A stretch of 64,000 nucleotides of DNA from Kribbella sp. NBC_01245. Lineage in GTDB: Bacteria; Actinomycetota; Actinomycetes; Propionibacteriales; Kribbellaceae. The DNA is taken from the NCBI RefSeq assembly GCF_036226525.1, contig NZ_CP108487.1, positions 1,054,001 through 1,118,000 on the forward strand, written 5' to 3'. Shown one piece after another: positions 10,497 to 19,492 of the stretch. How positions within the stretch are numbered: position 1 is the stretch's first letter; each line of letters starts with the position of its first letter. Below the pieces are notes generated by a model. It ran no database searches. It was not told the origin of the DNA and saw nothing but the letters and a program-made list of their open reading frames with translations. The position numbers and the translations under genes were made by a program.

Positions 10497-13310
10497 ATGA
10501 GAATCAACGTCAAAGCGGCGATCTCCGCCGCCATTCTGGTGGCCGCCGGTTTGACGGCGACCGCGATCGGTACGGCGCCGCCGGCCGCCGCGCACGCGGT
10601 CAACCCCGCCGACTTCCAGCAGGTCGAGCTGGCGCGCGGGGTGGCCGAGATGGGCGAGCCGATGTCGCTGGCGGTGTTGCCGGATCGCTCGGTGCTGCAC
10701 ACCGCACGCAATGGGACCGTACGGCGAACCACGGCGGCCGGGGCGACCAACGTGATCGGCACGCTGCAGGTGTATTCGCACGACGAGGAAGGTCTGCAGG
10801 GCATCGCGGCCGACCCGAACTTCGCCACCAACCGGTTCATCTACCTGTACTACTCACCGCCGTTGTCCACGCCGGGAGGTGACGCCCCGGAGAACGGGTC
10901 GGACTTCTCGGTGTGGAACGGCGTGAACCGGCTGTCGCGGTTCACCCTCAACGCCGACTTCACCATCAACATGGCCAGCCAGGTGACCGTGCTGGACGTG
11001 GCGACCAGCCGGGGTGTCTGCTGCCACGTCGGCGGGGATATCGACTTCGATGCCGCAGGCAACCTTTATCTGTCCACCGGGGACGACTCGAATCCGTTCG
11101 CCTCGAGCGGCTACACCCCGATCGACGAGCGCACCAGCCGTAATCCCGCTTTCGACGCACAACGCAGCGCGGGCAACACCAACGACCTGCGCGGCAAAGT
11201 CCTGCGAATCAAGGTGAACGCCGACGGGTCGTACTCGATCCCGCCCGGCAACCTCTTCCCGCCCGGCACCGCGCGGACGCGCCCGGAGATCTACGCGATG
11301 GGCTTCCGCAACCCGTTCCGGATGAACGTCGACAAGGCCACCGGCGTGGTCTATCTCGGCGACTACGGACCGGACGCCGGTACGGCGAGCAGCAGCCGCG
11401 GGCCGGCCGGCCTGGTGGAGTTCAACCGGATCACCTCGGCGGGCAACTACGGCTGGCCGTACTGCGTGGGTTCCAACAACACCGCGGAAACCTATGTGGA
11501 CTACACGTTCCCGTCCGGGCCGTCCGGGGCGCGGTTCAACTGCGCCGCACCGGTCAACAACTCTCCGCGCAACACCGGGCTGACCAACCTGCCGGCCGCT
11601 CGCCCGGCGTGGATCAAGTACGACAACTGTTCGCTGGCGGCGTTCGGCTGCGGGTCGGAGTCCCCGATGAGCGCGCCGGTGTACCGGTACGACGCGGCCA
11701 ACCCGTCGTCGGTGAAGTTCCCGCCCGCGCTGGACGGCCACGTCTTCGCCGGCGAGTTCGGCCGGCGCTGGATCAAGGTCATCGACGTGAACTCCGACGG
11801 GTCGGCCGGGCAGATCAACCCCTTCCCGTGGCGCGGCACCCAGGTCATGGATTCGGCCTTCGGCCCGGACGGCGCGCTGTACGTACTCGACTACGGCACC
11901 GGCTGGGGGAGCGGTGACGCGAGCTCGGCGCTCTACCGCATCGAGTACAACCCACAAGGCAACCAGGCGCCGGTCGCGCGGGCCAGTGCCAACCGGACCT
12001 CCGGCTCCGCACCGCTGGCCGTGACCTTCTCGTCGGCCGGCTCCTCGGATCCGGAGGGCGGTGCGCTGACGTACGCGTGGAACTTCGGCGACGGAACCAC
12101 GTCCACGGCGGCGAACCCGAGCCATACCTACACCGCGAACGGCCAGTACACGGCCTCGCTCACGGTGACCGATCCCGCCGGCCGCTCCGGCAATGCGAGT
12201 GTGATCATCTCGGTCGGCAACACAGCGCCGACGGTCACGCTGAACACACCCGTGAACGGAAGCCTGTTCAGCTTCGGGGACACGAAGGCGTACACGATCA
12301 CGGTGTCCGATCCCGAGGACGGCACGATCGACTGCAGCCAGGTCAAGCTGAGCTATCTGGTGGGGCATGACAGCCACGCGCACCTGATCACCTCACGGAA
12401 CGGCTGCTCGGGCACCCTGACGATCCCGCCGGACGGTGAGCACGACACAGCGGCGAACCTGTACGCGGTGTTCGACGCCGAATACACCGACAAGGGCGCG
12501 AACGGGCAGCCGCCGGTGACCACCCACACGCAGCACGTCCTGCAGCTCCGGCATCGCCAGGCGGAGCACTACACCACCCAATCGGGTACGGGCCTGTTCG
12601 ACAAGGCGGTCGCGGAGGGTGGCAAGACGGTCGGTGACATCCACAACGGCGACTGGATCGCGTTCCAGCCGTACGCGCTCGGCGGCGAGACCCGGTTCAC
12701 TGCCCGGGTTTCCTCCGGCGGCTCGGGCGGCATGCTGTCCGTGCGGACCGGTTCGCCGACCGGGCCCGTACTCGGCACGGTGACCGTTCCGGTGACCGGT
12801 GGCTGGGAGACCTTCACCGAGGTGTCCACGACCCTGTCCAATGTCCCGAGCGGAACCGGCACGCTCTACCTGACGTTCGCCGGCAGCGGCACGGGTTATC
12901 TGTTCGATCTGGACGCGTTCACCTTCGGCACGTCGACAGGCGGCGGCGCCGGGCCGATCGCCGGGATCGGTGGCAAGTGCGTCGATGTCAGCGGCGCGAC
13001 CTCCACCGATGGCGCCAGGGTCCAGCTCTGGACCTGCCACGGCGGCGCCAACCAACAGTGGACCCGCACCGGCAACACGTTCCAGTCGCTCGGCAAATGC
13101 ATGAATGTCGCCGGCACCGCTGATGGCAGCCCGGTACAGCTACTCACCTGCAACGGGACCTCCGCGCAGAGCTGGTTCGTGCAGGCCGACGGCACCATCC
13201 GCAACGGCACCAAGTGCCTCGACGCCACCGGAGCCAGCTCCGCCGACGGCACCCAACTCGTCATCTGGACCTGCAGCGGTGGCACCAACCAGCGCTGGAC
13301 CCAGCCATGA
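10497..13310 (+). CDS. Secreted PQQ-dependent sugar dehydrogenase (GSDH fold) with PKD, CBM6 and CBM13
   Basis: This 937-residue secreted multidomain oxidoreductase has, after a signal peptide (about 1-34), a six-bladed soluble glucose/sorbosone dehydrogenase propeller (about 45-490). Landmarks are SLAVLPDRSVLHTAR, EEGLQGIAADPNF, GGDIDFDAAGNLYLSTGDD and EIYAMGFRNPFRM. A PKD domain (about 497-585, with YAWNFGDGTTS) and an Ig-like segment follow. Next come a CBM6-like sandwich (about 690-815, from RQAEHYT to LDAFTF) and a CBM13 (about 820-937). It likely oxidises a sugar or glycoside at the polysaccharide surface using PQQ. The adjacent ThuA-DUF1080 gene suggests the product is a keto-glycoside, which is inference. 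Confidence 0.85.
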   Translation: MRINVKAAISAAILVAAGLTATAIGTAPPAAAHAVNPADFQQVELARGVAEMGEPMSLAVLPDRSVLHTARNGTVRRTTAAGATNVIGTLQVYSHDEEGLQGIAADPNFATNRFIYLYYSPPLSTPGGDAPENGSDFSVWNGVNRLSRFTLNADFTINMASQVTVLDVATSRGVCCHVGGDIDFDAAGNLYLSTGDDSNPFASSGYTPIDERTSRNPAFDAQRSAGNTNDLRGKVLRIKVNADGSYSIPPGNLFPPGTARTRPEIYAMGFRNPFRMNVDKATGVVYLGDYGPDAGTASSSRGPAGLVEFNRITSAGNYGWPYCVGSNNTAETYVDYTFPSGPSGARFNCAAPVNNSPRNTGLTNLPAARPAWIKYDNCSLAAFGCGSESPMSAPVYRYDAANPSSVKFPPALDGHVFAGEFGRRWIKVIDVNSDGSAGQINPFPWRGTQVMDSAFGPDGALYVLDYGTGWGSGDASSALYRIEYNPQGNQAPVARASANRTSGSAPLAVTFSSAGSSDPEGGALTYAWNFGDGTTSTAANPSHTYTANGQYTASLTVTDPAGRSGNASVIISVGNTAPTVTLNTPVNGSLFSFGDTKAYTITVSDPEDGTIDCSQVKLSYLVGHDSHAHLITSRNGCSGTLTIPPDGEHDTAANLYAVFDAEYTDKGANGQPPVTTHTQHVLQLRHRQAEHYTTQSGTGLFDKAVAEGGKTVGDIHNGDWIAFQPYALGGETRFTARVSSGGSGGMLSVRTGSPTGPVLGTVTVPVTGGWETFTEVSTTLSNVPSGTGTLYLTFAGSGTGYLFDLDAFTFGTSTGGGAGPIAGIGGKCVDVSGATSTDGARVQLWTCHGGANQQWTRTGNTFQSLGKCMNVAGTADGSPVQLLTCNGTSAQSWFVQADGTIRNGTKCLDATGASSADGTQLVIWTCSGGTNQRWTQP

Positions 13311-13342
13311 ACCACCTGCACGGGAAAGCGAAGTGATTTGAG

Positions 13343-15046
13343 ATGAAGCACTCCTTCACCCGACGCGCGCTTGGCCTGGCTGTCGCCGCGCTCGTCGTCT
13401 TCGCGGCCAACACCGGTCCGCCGGCCGGCGCCGCTGACACGCCGTACGACGTGCTGGTGTTCTCCAAGACCGCGGGCTTCCGGCACGACTCCATCCCGCA
13501 AGGCATCCAGTTGATCCGGGACCTGGGCGCGGCCAACGGTTTCACTGTCACCTCGACCGAGGACGCGAACGCGTTCAACGGCTCGAACCTGGCGCAGTAC
13601 GAGGCGGTGGTGTTCCTCAACACCACGGGCGACGTACTCAATGCCACCCAGCAGGGCGCGTTCGAGTCGTACATCCGTGGCGGAGGCGGGTACGCCGGCA
13701 TCCATTCGGCCGCTGATACCGAGCACGACTGGCCGTTCTACGGCGAACTGGTCGGCGCGTACTTCGTCTCGCATCCCGCGATCCAGCAGGCGACCGTACG
13801 AGTCGAGAACCGGGCGCACCAGGCCACTCAGCACCTCGCTCCTGCCTGGGTACGTACTGACGAGTGGTACAACTACCGCACCAACGTCCGGTCCAGCGCC
13901 CGAGTCCTGGCCACCTTGGACGAGTCCACCTACTCCGGTGGCTCGATGGGCGCCGACCATCCGCACACCTGGTGCAAAACAGTCCAGAGCGGACGGTCCT
14001 TCTACACGGGAAGCGGCCACACCCAGTCCAGCTTCGCCGAGAGCGGTTTCCGGTCCATGATCCTCGGTGGCATCCGGTACGCGGCGAACCGGACGAAGGC
14101 GGACTGCCGCCCGGAAACCGGCTACACCACGCTCTACAACGGATCCACCACCGGCTGGTCGCAAACCGGGCCGGGTGGCTTCGCGAACAATGACGGCACG
14201 CTGACCTCCTCCGGCGGGATGGGCATGCTCTGGTACGGCGCCAAGGAGTTCCGTTCGTACTCGCTCAAGCTGGACTGGCGGATGCCCGGTGACGACAACT
14301 CCGGCGTGGTCATCGGATTCCCGGCAGGCAGCGACCCGAACACCGCCCTCAGCCAAGGGTATGAGGTGCAGATCGACGCCACCGACACGGCCGACAAGAC
14401 CACCGGCTCGGTCTACGGTTTCAAGGCCGCCGACCTCGCCGCCCGCGACGCCGCGCTCAACCCGCCGGGGGAGTGGAACACCTACGAACTGCTCGTCGAG
14501 GGTGAGCGGCTGCAGGTGTTCCTGAACGGCGTGAAGATCAACGACTTCACCAACACCGACCCGGTGCGCTCGTTGACCTCCGGCCACATCGGTATCCAGA
14601 ACCACGGCACCGGCGACGACGTGTCCTTCCGCAACATCCGGATCAAGGAACTAGGCGGCACCATCCCGCGCACCGGGCCGATCACCGGCCCCGGCGGCAA
14701 GTGCGTGGACGTCAGCGGCGGCAGCACGGCCGACGGCACCAAGATCCAGCTCTGGACCTGTACCAACGGGCCCAACCAGCAATGGACGGTCGATGGCACC
14801 ACGTTGCGTGCGTTCAGCAAATGTATGACCGTCGCCGGCGGCAGTGCGGCCAACGGCGCACCGGTGCAACTGTCCACGTGCAACGGCAGCGGAGCCCAGA
14901 ACTGGACGGCCGGCGCCAACGGCTCACTAGTCAACACCCAGTCGAACAAGTGCCTCGACGCCAACGGCGGCAGCACGGCCAACGGCACCCAACTGATCAT
15001 CTGGACCTGTCACGGCGGCACCAACCAACGCTGGACCCGGCCATGA
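13343..15046 (+). CDS. Secreted ThuA-like plus DUF1080 (3-keto-glycoside hydrolase) protein with CBM13
   Basis: This 567-residue secreted protein has three modules after its signal peptide (about 1-30). A ThuA-like trehalose-utilisation domain (about 33-250) has VLVFSKTAGFRHDSIPQG and GGGGYAGIHSAADTEHDWPFY. A DUF1080 jelly roll (about 258-430) contains SLKLDWRMPGDDNSGVVIGF, QGYEVQIDATD and GHIGIQNHG. The last module is a CBM13 (about 437-567). DUF1080 members include hydrolases of 3-keto-disaccharides. It lies 32 bases after the PQQ dehydrogenase gene, so the pair could oxidise and then cleave glycosides outside the cell. The ribosome-binding site is weak, so coupling to the upstream gene is likely. 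Confidence 0.85.
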   Translation: MKHSFTRRALGLAVAALVVFAANTGPPAGAADTPYDVLVFSKTAGFRHDSIPQGIQLIRDLGAANGFTVTSTEDANAFNGSNLAQYEAVVFLNTTGDVLNATQQGAFESYIRGGGGYAGIHSAADTEHDWPFYGELVGAYFVSHPAIQQATVRVENRAHQATQHLAPAWVRTDEWYNYRTNVRSSARVLATLDESTYSGGSMGADHPHTWCKTVQSGRSFYTGSGHTQSSFAESGFRSMILGGIRYAANRTKADCRPETGYTTLYNGSTTGWSQTGPGGFANNDGTLTSSGGMGMLWYGAKEFRSYSLKLDWRMPGDDNSGVVIGFPAGSDPNTALSQGYEVQIDATDTADKTTGSVYGFKAADLAARDAALNPPGEWNTYELLVEGERLQVFLNGVKINDFTNTDPVRSLTSGHIGIQNHGTGDDVSFRNIRIKELGGTIPRTGPITGPGGKCVDVSGGSTADGTKIQLWTCTNGPNQQWTVDGTTLRAFSKCMTVAGGSAANGAPVQLSTCNGSGAQNWTAGANGSLVNTQSNKCLDANGGSTANGTQLIIWTCHGGTNQRWTRP

Positions 15047-15072
15047 ACCCAGCCCAGAAGAGGAGCATGCCC

Positions 15073-16226
15073 ATGACGAAGAGGCACTATCGAGTCCGGT
15101 GGTGGACGCAGATCGTCGTCGCCGCACTGATTGCTGCCGGTGCAGGCGTGGCCGACGCCCGGCCGGCTCCCGCGCCCGCTGCTTCGCTAGCCGCGTCGCC
15201 AGGCTGCGGCAAGGCCCCGACGTTGACCAGCGGCACGCACACGATTCAGAGCAACGGCAAGAGCCGCTCGTTCATCCTCAGGCTCCCCGACAACTACACC
15301 AACTCCACCCAGTATCGGTTGATCTTCGGTTACCACTGGCGGGGCGGCACCGCGGGCGACGTCGATTCAGGCGGAACCGACGGCTTCAATTGGTCGTATT
15401 ACGGATTGCGGCACAGCGCTTCGCCCTCGGCTTCAGCTACGGCGGCGGCATGAGTTACGCACTCGCGTGTGCCAGGGCGACGACCTTCCGTGCGGTCGCG
15501 GTCTACTCCGGCGCGCAACTGAGCGGGTGCAGCGGCGGCACGCAACCGATCGCGTACATGGGGATTCACGGCATCAGCGATTCGGTGCTCAGCATCTCTT
15601 CGGGACGGTCGTTGCGGGACACGTTCGTCCGGAACAACGGCTGCACCGCGCAGAACCCGCGCGAACCCGCAGCGGGCAGCCGTACTCACATCACCACCAC
15701 CTACTCGGGGTGCCGCGCGGGGTATCCAGTCGTCTGGGCCGCGTTCGACGGAGGTCATGGCCCTGGTCCCATCGACGGCGGCGGCGAGGGCTGGCGTACC
15801 TGGACTTCAGGAGAGGTCTGGAGGTTCTTCACTGGCGACACGACACCGACCCCGACCGCGTTCCGGTTGCGCAGTGAGTCGGCCGGTAGGTGTCTGGATG
15901 TCAGTGGTGCGAACGCTGCCAACGGTACGCCGATGCTTGTTTGGGATTGCCACACCAATGCCAATCAGCAGTTCACGCGCAGCGGCCAATCCCTGCAGGT
16001 ATTGGGCAAATGCCTCGAGGTTCCCGTCAATGCCGGCGCCGGCACCCGGTCGCGGATCTGGGATTGCAATGGCGGCGCAAATCAGCAGTGGAACGTCAAC
16101 GACAACGGCACCATCACCAGCGTGCAAAGCGGATTGTGCCTGACCACCGACGGTACCGCCAACGGCTCGGCCGTGACCGTCGCGACCTGCACCACCGGCA
16201 CGAACCAACGCTGGACCCGCCCATGA
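15073..16226 (+). pseudogene. CE1-type esterase with CBM13, broken by an internal deletion
   Basis: This is the upstream member of a tandem pair with the next gene. The first 115 or so residues, from signal peptide to SGGTDGFNWSYYGLR, align with the paralogue. At 15411 the sequence jumps to HSASPSASATAAA and stops. The frame +1 from there continues with QRFALGFSYGGGMSYALACA through the CBM13. Compared with the intact copy, 136 bases equivalent to 16597-16732 are missing, and a CGGC microhomology lies at the junction. The missing part encodes the core between GLRR and LCVDTA, including APQGIGNGW. The nucleophile serine segment GFSYGG survives but is out of frame. The start ATG at 15073 is 8 bases from AGAGGAG. 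Confidence 0.88.
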
Positions 16227-16239
16227 AAAGGAGCAAATC

Positions 16240-17550
16240 ATGAGAGAAAGACGGCTGCTAAGCCGCTGGTTGGCACCGATTGCCATCGCCGCGCTGGTTC
16301 TCACCGGCGCCGGCGTGGCCGAAGCCCAGCCGGCTGCCGCGCCCACGGACGCTGCTTCCCTTGCCGCGCCCCTTGCCGCGTCGCCCGGCTGTGGCAAGGC
16401 CCCGACGCTGACCAGCGGCACGCACACGATTCAGAGCAATGGCAAGACCCGCAGCTTCATCCTGAGCGTGCCCGACAACTACGACAACACTCGGCAGCAC
16501 CGGTTGGTCTTCGGATTCCACTGGTGGGGTGGCACCGCGCAGCAGGTCGCCTCGGGTGGCAGCGACGGCGACGTCTACGCCCACTACGGACTGCGGCGGC
16601 TGGCGAACAATACGGCGATCTTCGTTGCGCCGCAGGGCATCGGCAACGGCTGGGCCAACTCCGGCGGCGAGGACGTCACCTTCACCGACGACATGATCCG
16701 GCGGATTGAGAACGACCTCTGCGTCGACACGGCACAGCGCTTCGCCCTCGGCTTCAGCTACGGCGGTGCCATGAGCTACGCACTCGCGTGTGCCAGGGCA
16801 ACGACCTTCCGTGCGGTCGCGGCGATCGCAGCACCCGGCGCGATCAGTGGATGCAGCGGCGGCACTCAACCATTCGCGTACATGGGAATCCACGGCATCT
16901 CGGACAACATCGGCGCCGGACGAGGACTGCGGGACAGGTTCGTCCGCAACAACGGCTGTACCGCGCAGAACCCGCCAGAGCCGGCATCGGGCAGCCGTAC
17001 TCACATCACCACCACCTACTCGGGGTGCCGTGCGGGATACCCAGTGGTCTGGGCCGCCTTCGACGGAGGTCACCAGCAAGGTCCCGTCGACGGGTGCGCC
17101 GGCTGTGAGAGCGGCGCCAGGAGCTGGGTCAAGAACGAGGTGTGGAAGTTCTTCACCGGAGACACGACACCGACCCCCACGGCGTTCCGGTTGCGTAGTG
17201 AGTCTGCCGCGCGGTGCCTGGACGTCAGTGGCGCGAACTCGGCCAACGGTACGCCGATGCTCGTTTGGGATTGCCACACCAATGCCAACCAGCAGTTCAC
17301 CCGAAACGGCCAATCCCTGCAGGTACTGGGCAAATGCCTCGAGGTGCCCATCAATGCCGGGACCGGCACTCCATCGCGGATCTGGGACTGCAATGGCGGC
17401 GCCAACCAACAGTGGAACGTCAACGACAACGCCACCATCACGAGCGTCCAAGGCGGACTGTGCCTGACCGCCGGCGGCACCGCGAACGGCTCAGCCGTGA
17501 CGGTTGCGACCTGCACCACCGGTGCCAACCAACGCTGGACCAAAGCCTGA
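16240..17550 (+). CDS. Secreted CE1-family (feruloyl/acetylxylan esterase or LpqC-like) esterase with CBM13
   Basis: This 436-residue secreted alpha/beta hydrolase is the intact paralogue of the broken copy before it. A signal peptide (about 1-30) precedes the esterase domain (about 45-310). GFSYGGAMS carries the nucleophile serine, with SGGEDVTFTDDMI and FVAPQGIGNGW as family signatures; the histidine is probably in AFDGGHQQGP. A ricin-type CBM13 (about 318-436) completes it. The family includes feruloyl esterases, acetylxylan esterases and polyhydroxybutyrate depolymerases. The xylanolytic operon favours removal of ferulate or acetate from arabinoxylan. A strong stem-loop ends the operon after it. 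Confidence 0.9.
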   Translation: MRERRLLSRWLAPIAIAALVLTGAGVAEAQPAAAPTDAASLAAPLAASPGCGKAPTLTSGTHTIQSNGKTRSFILSVPDNYDNTRQHRLVFGFHWWGGTAQQVASGGSDGDVYAHYGLRRLANNTAIFVAPQGIGNGWANSGGEDVTFTDDMIRRIENDLCVDTAQRFALGFSYGGAMSYALACARATTFRAVAAIAAPGAISGCSGGTQPFAYMGIHGISDNIGAGRGLRDRFVRNNGCTAQNPPEPASGSRTHITTTYSGCRAGYPVVWAAFDGGHQQGPVDGCAGCESGARSWVKNEVWKFFTGDTTPTPTAFRLRSESAARCLDVSGANSANGTPMLVWDCHTNANQQFTRNGQSLQVLGKCLEVPINAGTGTPSRIWDCNGGANQQWNVNDNATITSVQGGLCLTAGGTANGSAVTVATCTTGANQRWTKA

Positions 17551-17555
17551 CCGAC

Positions 17556-17590
17556 TCGTCACCACACGGGGCCATCCCGTGTGGTGACGA
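17556..17590. terminator. Bidirectional terminator between convergent operons
   Basis: A perfect 15-bp inverted repeat with a 5-base GCCAT loop lies 6 bases after the CE1 esterase stop. It lies 17 bases after the minus-strand dehydrogenase stop on the other side. Its symmetry and position between two convergent transcripts make it a bidirectional terminator. Confidence 0.85.
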
Positions 17591-17606
17591 CGGCAATCAG
17601 TCAGGC

Positions 17607-18698
17607 TCAGGGTTCCAGGCCTACGACTTTGAGGACGTCAGGCCAGGCTTGGAGGGCCGCGAGCAGTGTCGGGTCCTCGACTGTCGCCAAGGCCTCGGCG
17701 TAGGCGTCGGTGATCACCTCGGCGACGCGGACCGGCGTACCGAGAGTGGTTGAGCGTACGGCGGCTTCCACCATGGCGAGGCTGATCACGTTGCTATGCG
17801 CCTCTGATTGCGGGACCGTCGACGCCCGCACCGCGTCGACGAACTCCACCAGGGAACCGGCGATCTGCTCAGGGTCCTCCGGTAGTTCCACCGCCAGGGC
17901 TTCGCCGGAGGCCAGCTCCGCGATGGGCGCGTGGTCGCCGTCCCAACTCGCCGTACCGCCGGCGGCGCATGCTCGCCACCGGCCGTTCCATGATGTCTCC
18001 AGGCCGGGTGCGCACCAGCTGCCGTCGAACGAGAACCGCGTCCCGTCGGCGAACCGGAAGATCGCGGACGCGGCCGCGTTGCCGTCAAACCAGCTCCAGG
18101 CCGGGTTGTACGACTCGCAGTAGACCGATACCGGCTCGGAGCCGATCAGCTTGCGAGCCAGATCGAACTGGTGGATCGCCATGTCCACCAGGAGCGGCTC
18201 GGCCATCCGCTCGCGGAAGCCACCGAAGTGCGGGGCCTTGAAGAACTCGCACGACAGCGATCCGATCGTGCCGAGTTCGGCGATCTGCCGGCCGAAGGCG
18301 GAGCCGGCCCGGAAGTAGCGGCGAGACTGCGACACCATCAGCAGTTTGCCGCTCACCTCCGAGGCGGCGACCATCGCCAGCGCCTCCCGTACCGTCTCGG
18401 CCAGCGGCTTCTCACAGAGCACGGGAAGCCCACGCAGCAAAGCATCCACGCTGACCTTGGGGTGAGCGACCGGCACCGTCACGTCGATGACCGCGTCGGC
18501 TCCGTCGGCCAGCTCGTCGATCGAGGTCGCCACCGCGACGGCGCCGTAGCCGTGCTCGTCGGCGGCCGCGCGGGCCACGTCGAGGTCGAGGTCGACCAGG
18601 CCGGTCAGGACGACGTCAGGGTTCTCGGAGATGGTCCGGAGCCAGGCCCGGCCCATGCCGCCGGCGCCTACCTGCAAAAGCCGCAAGGGGTCAGGCAT
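17607..18698 (-). CDS. Gfo/Idh/MocA-family sugar dehydrogenase
   Basis: This 363-residue cytosolic NAD(P)-dependent oxidoreductase shows the Rossmann loop LLQVGAGGMGRAW (about 5-17) and the LCEKPLAETVREAL signature (about 92-105). The C-terminal substrate domain includes the PLLVDMAIHQFDLAR segment. The start is the ATG at 18698, which overlaps the ThuA gene end by 8 bases; extending upstream would run through the ThuA frame. With the ThuA protein it resembles the ThuA/ThuB arrangement, in which the dehydrogenase makes 3-keto-disaccharides. It is the last gene of an ABC-transporter operon read from 22513. Confidence 0.88.
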   Translation of the reverse strand: MPDPLRLLQVGAGGMGRAWLRTISENPDVVLTGLVDLDLDVARAAADEHGYGAVAVATSIDELADGADAVIDVTVPVAHPKVSVDALLRGLPVLCEKPLAETVREALAMVAASEVSGKLLMVSQSRRYFRAGSAFGRQIAELGTIGSLSCEFFKAPHFGGFRERMAEPLLVDMAIHQFDLARKLIGSEPVSVYCESYNPAWSWFDGNAAASAIFRFADGTRFSFDGSWCAPGLETSWNGRWRACAAGGTASWDGDHAPIAELASGEALAVELPEDPEQIAGSLVEFVDAVRASTVPQSEAHSNVISLAMVEAAVRSTTLGTPVRVAEVITDAYAEALATVEDPTLLAALQAWPDVLKVVGLEP

Positions 18699-19476
18699 CC
18701 GCAGGCTCCTCGATCGGTCCGGCGTACCCGTGACCGTTGAAGAAGTCGCCGGACTCGTACCGCAGCAGCGTCGGCACCGCCCGCTCGGCACGGTCGCTGT
18801 TGACCCAAGCGACGCCGTTCGCGATCACCTTGCGGACATCCTTGTGGTGGTAGACGGGGAAGTCCTGGTCGCCGGGGGAGAAGTAGAAGATCTTGCCATG
18901 CCCGCGGCGGAAGGTGCAGCCGGAGCGGAACACCTCGCCGCCGGAGAACGAGGAGACGAAGATCAGTTCGTCCGGAACCGGGATGTCGAAGAACTCGCCG
19001 TACATCTCTTGCTGCTCGATCACGATCGGGTGCGGCACACCCTGCGCGATCGGGTGGGTCGGGTTGACCGTCCAGACCAGTTCGCGGTCCCGTTCGCTGC
19101 GCCAGCGCAGCGTGCACGAGGTCCCCATCAGTTTGCCGAAGATCTTCGACCAATGGCCGGAGTGCAGCACGACCAGGCCCATCCCCGCCAGCACGTGCTG
19201 GTAGACCCGGTCGACCACCTTGTCGTCAACCTCGTCATGCGCCGCATGCCCCCACCACACCAGCACGTCGGTCGCCGCGAGCACCTCCTCGGTCAGGCCG
19301 TGCTCGGGTTCGTCGAGTGTCGTCGTACGGACCGTCGCCTCGGCGCCGAGGTTGTCGCCGATCCCGGCGGCGATGGTGCTGTGCATGCCGTCGGGGTAGA
19401 TCTCGGCGACGTGCGGCTCCACTTGCTCGTGCCGGTTCTCGCCCCAGACGAGTACGCGAATCGTCATATTCTTCAC
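18691..19476 (-). CDS. Cytosolic ThuA-like protein
   Basis: This protein of about 261 residues is ThuA-like along its whole length and has no signal peptide. It shows RVLVWGENRHEQ at the N-terminus, DVLVWWGHAAHDEV (about 90), LVVLHSGHWSKIFGKLMG and GKIFYFSPGDQDFPVYHH (about 215). ThuA members act with Gfo/Idh dehydrogenases on oxidised glycosides; the exact reaction is not settled from sequence. It may start at GTG 19476 or ATG 19467; the AAAGGA site favours neither clearly. It is encoded between permease and dehydrogenase genes, which supports import and then oxidation or cleavage of a disaccharide. Confidence 0.85.
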   Translation of the reverse strand: MKNMTIRVLVWGENRHEQVEPHVAEIYPDGMHSTIAAGIGDNLGAEATVRTTTLDEPEHGLTEEVLAATDVLVWWGHAAHDEVDDKVVDRVYQHVLAGMGLVVLHSGHWSKIFGKLMGTSCTLRWRSERDRELVWTVNPTHPIAQGVPHPIVIEQQEMYGEFFDIPVPDELIFVSSFSGGEVFRSGCTFRRGHGKIFYFSPGDQDFPVYHHKDVRKVIANGVAWVNSDRAERAVPTLLRYESGDFFNGHGYAGPIEEPADA

Positions 19477-19492
19477 AGTCCTTTGGAATAGG

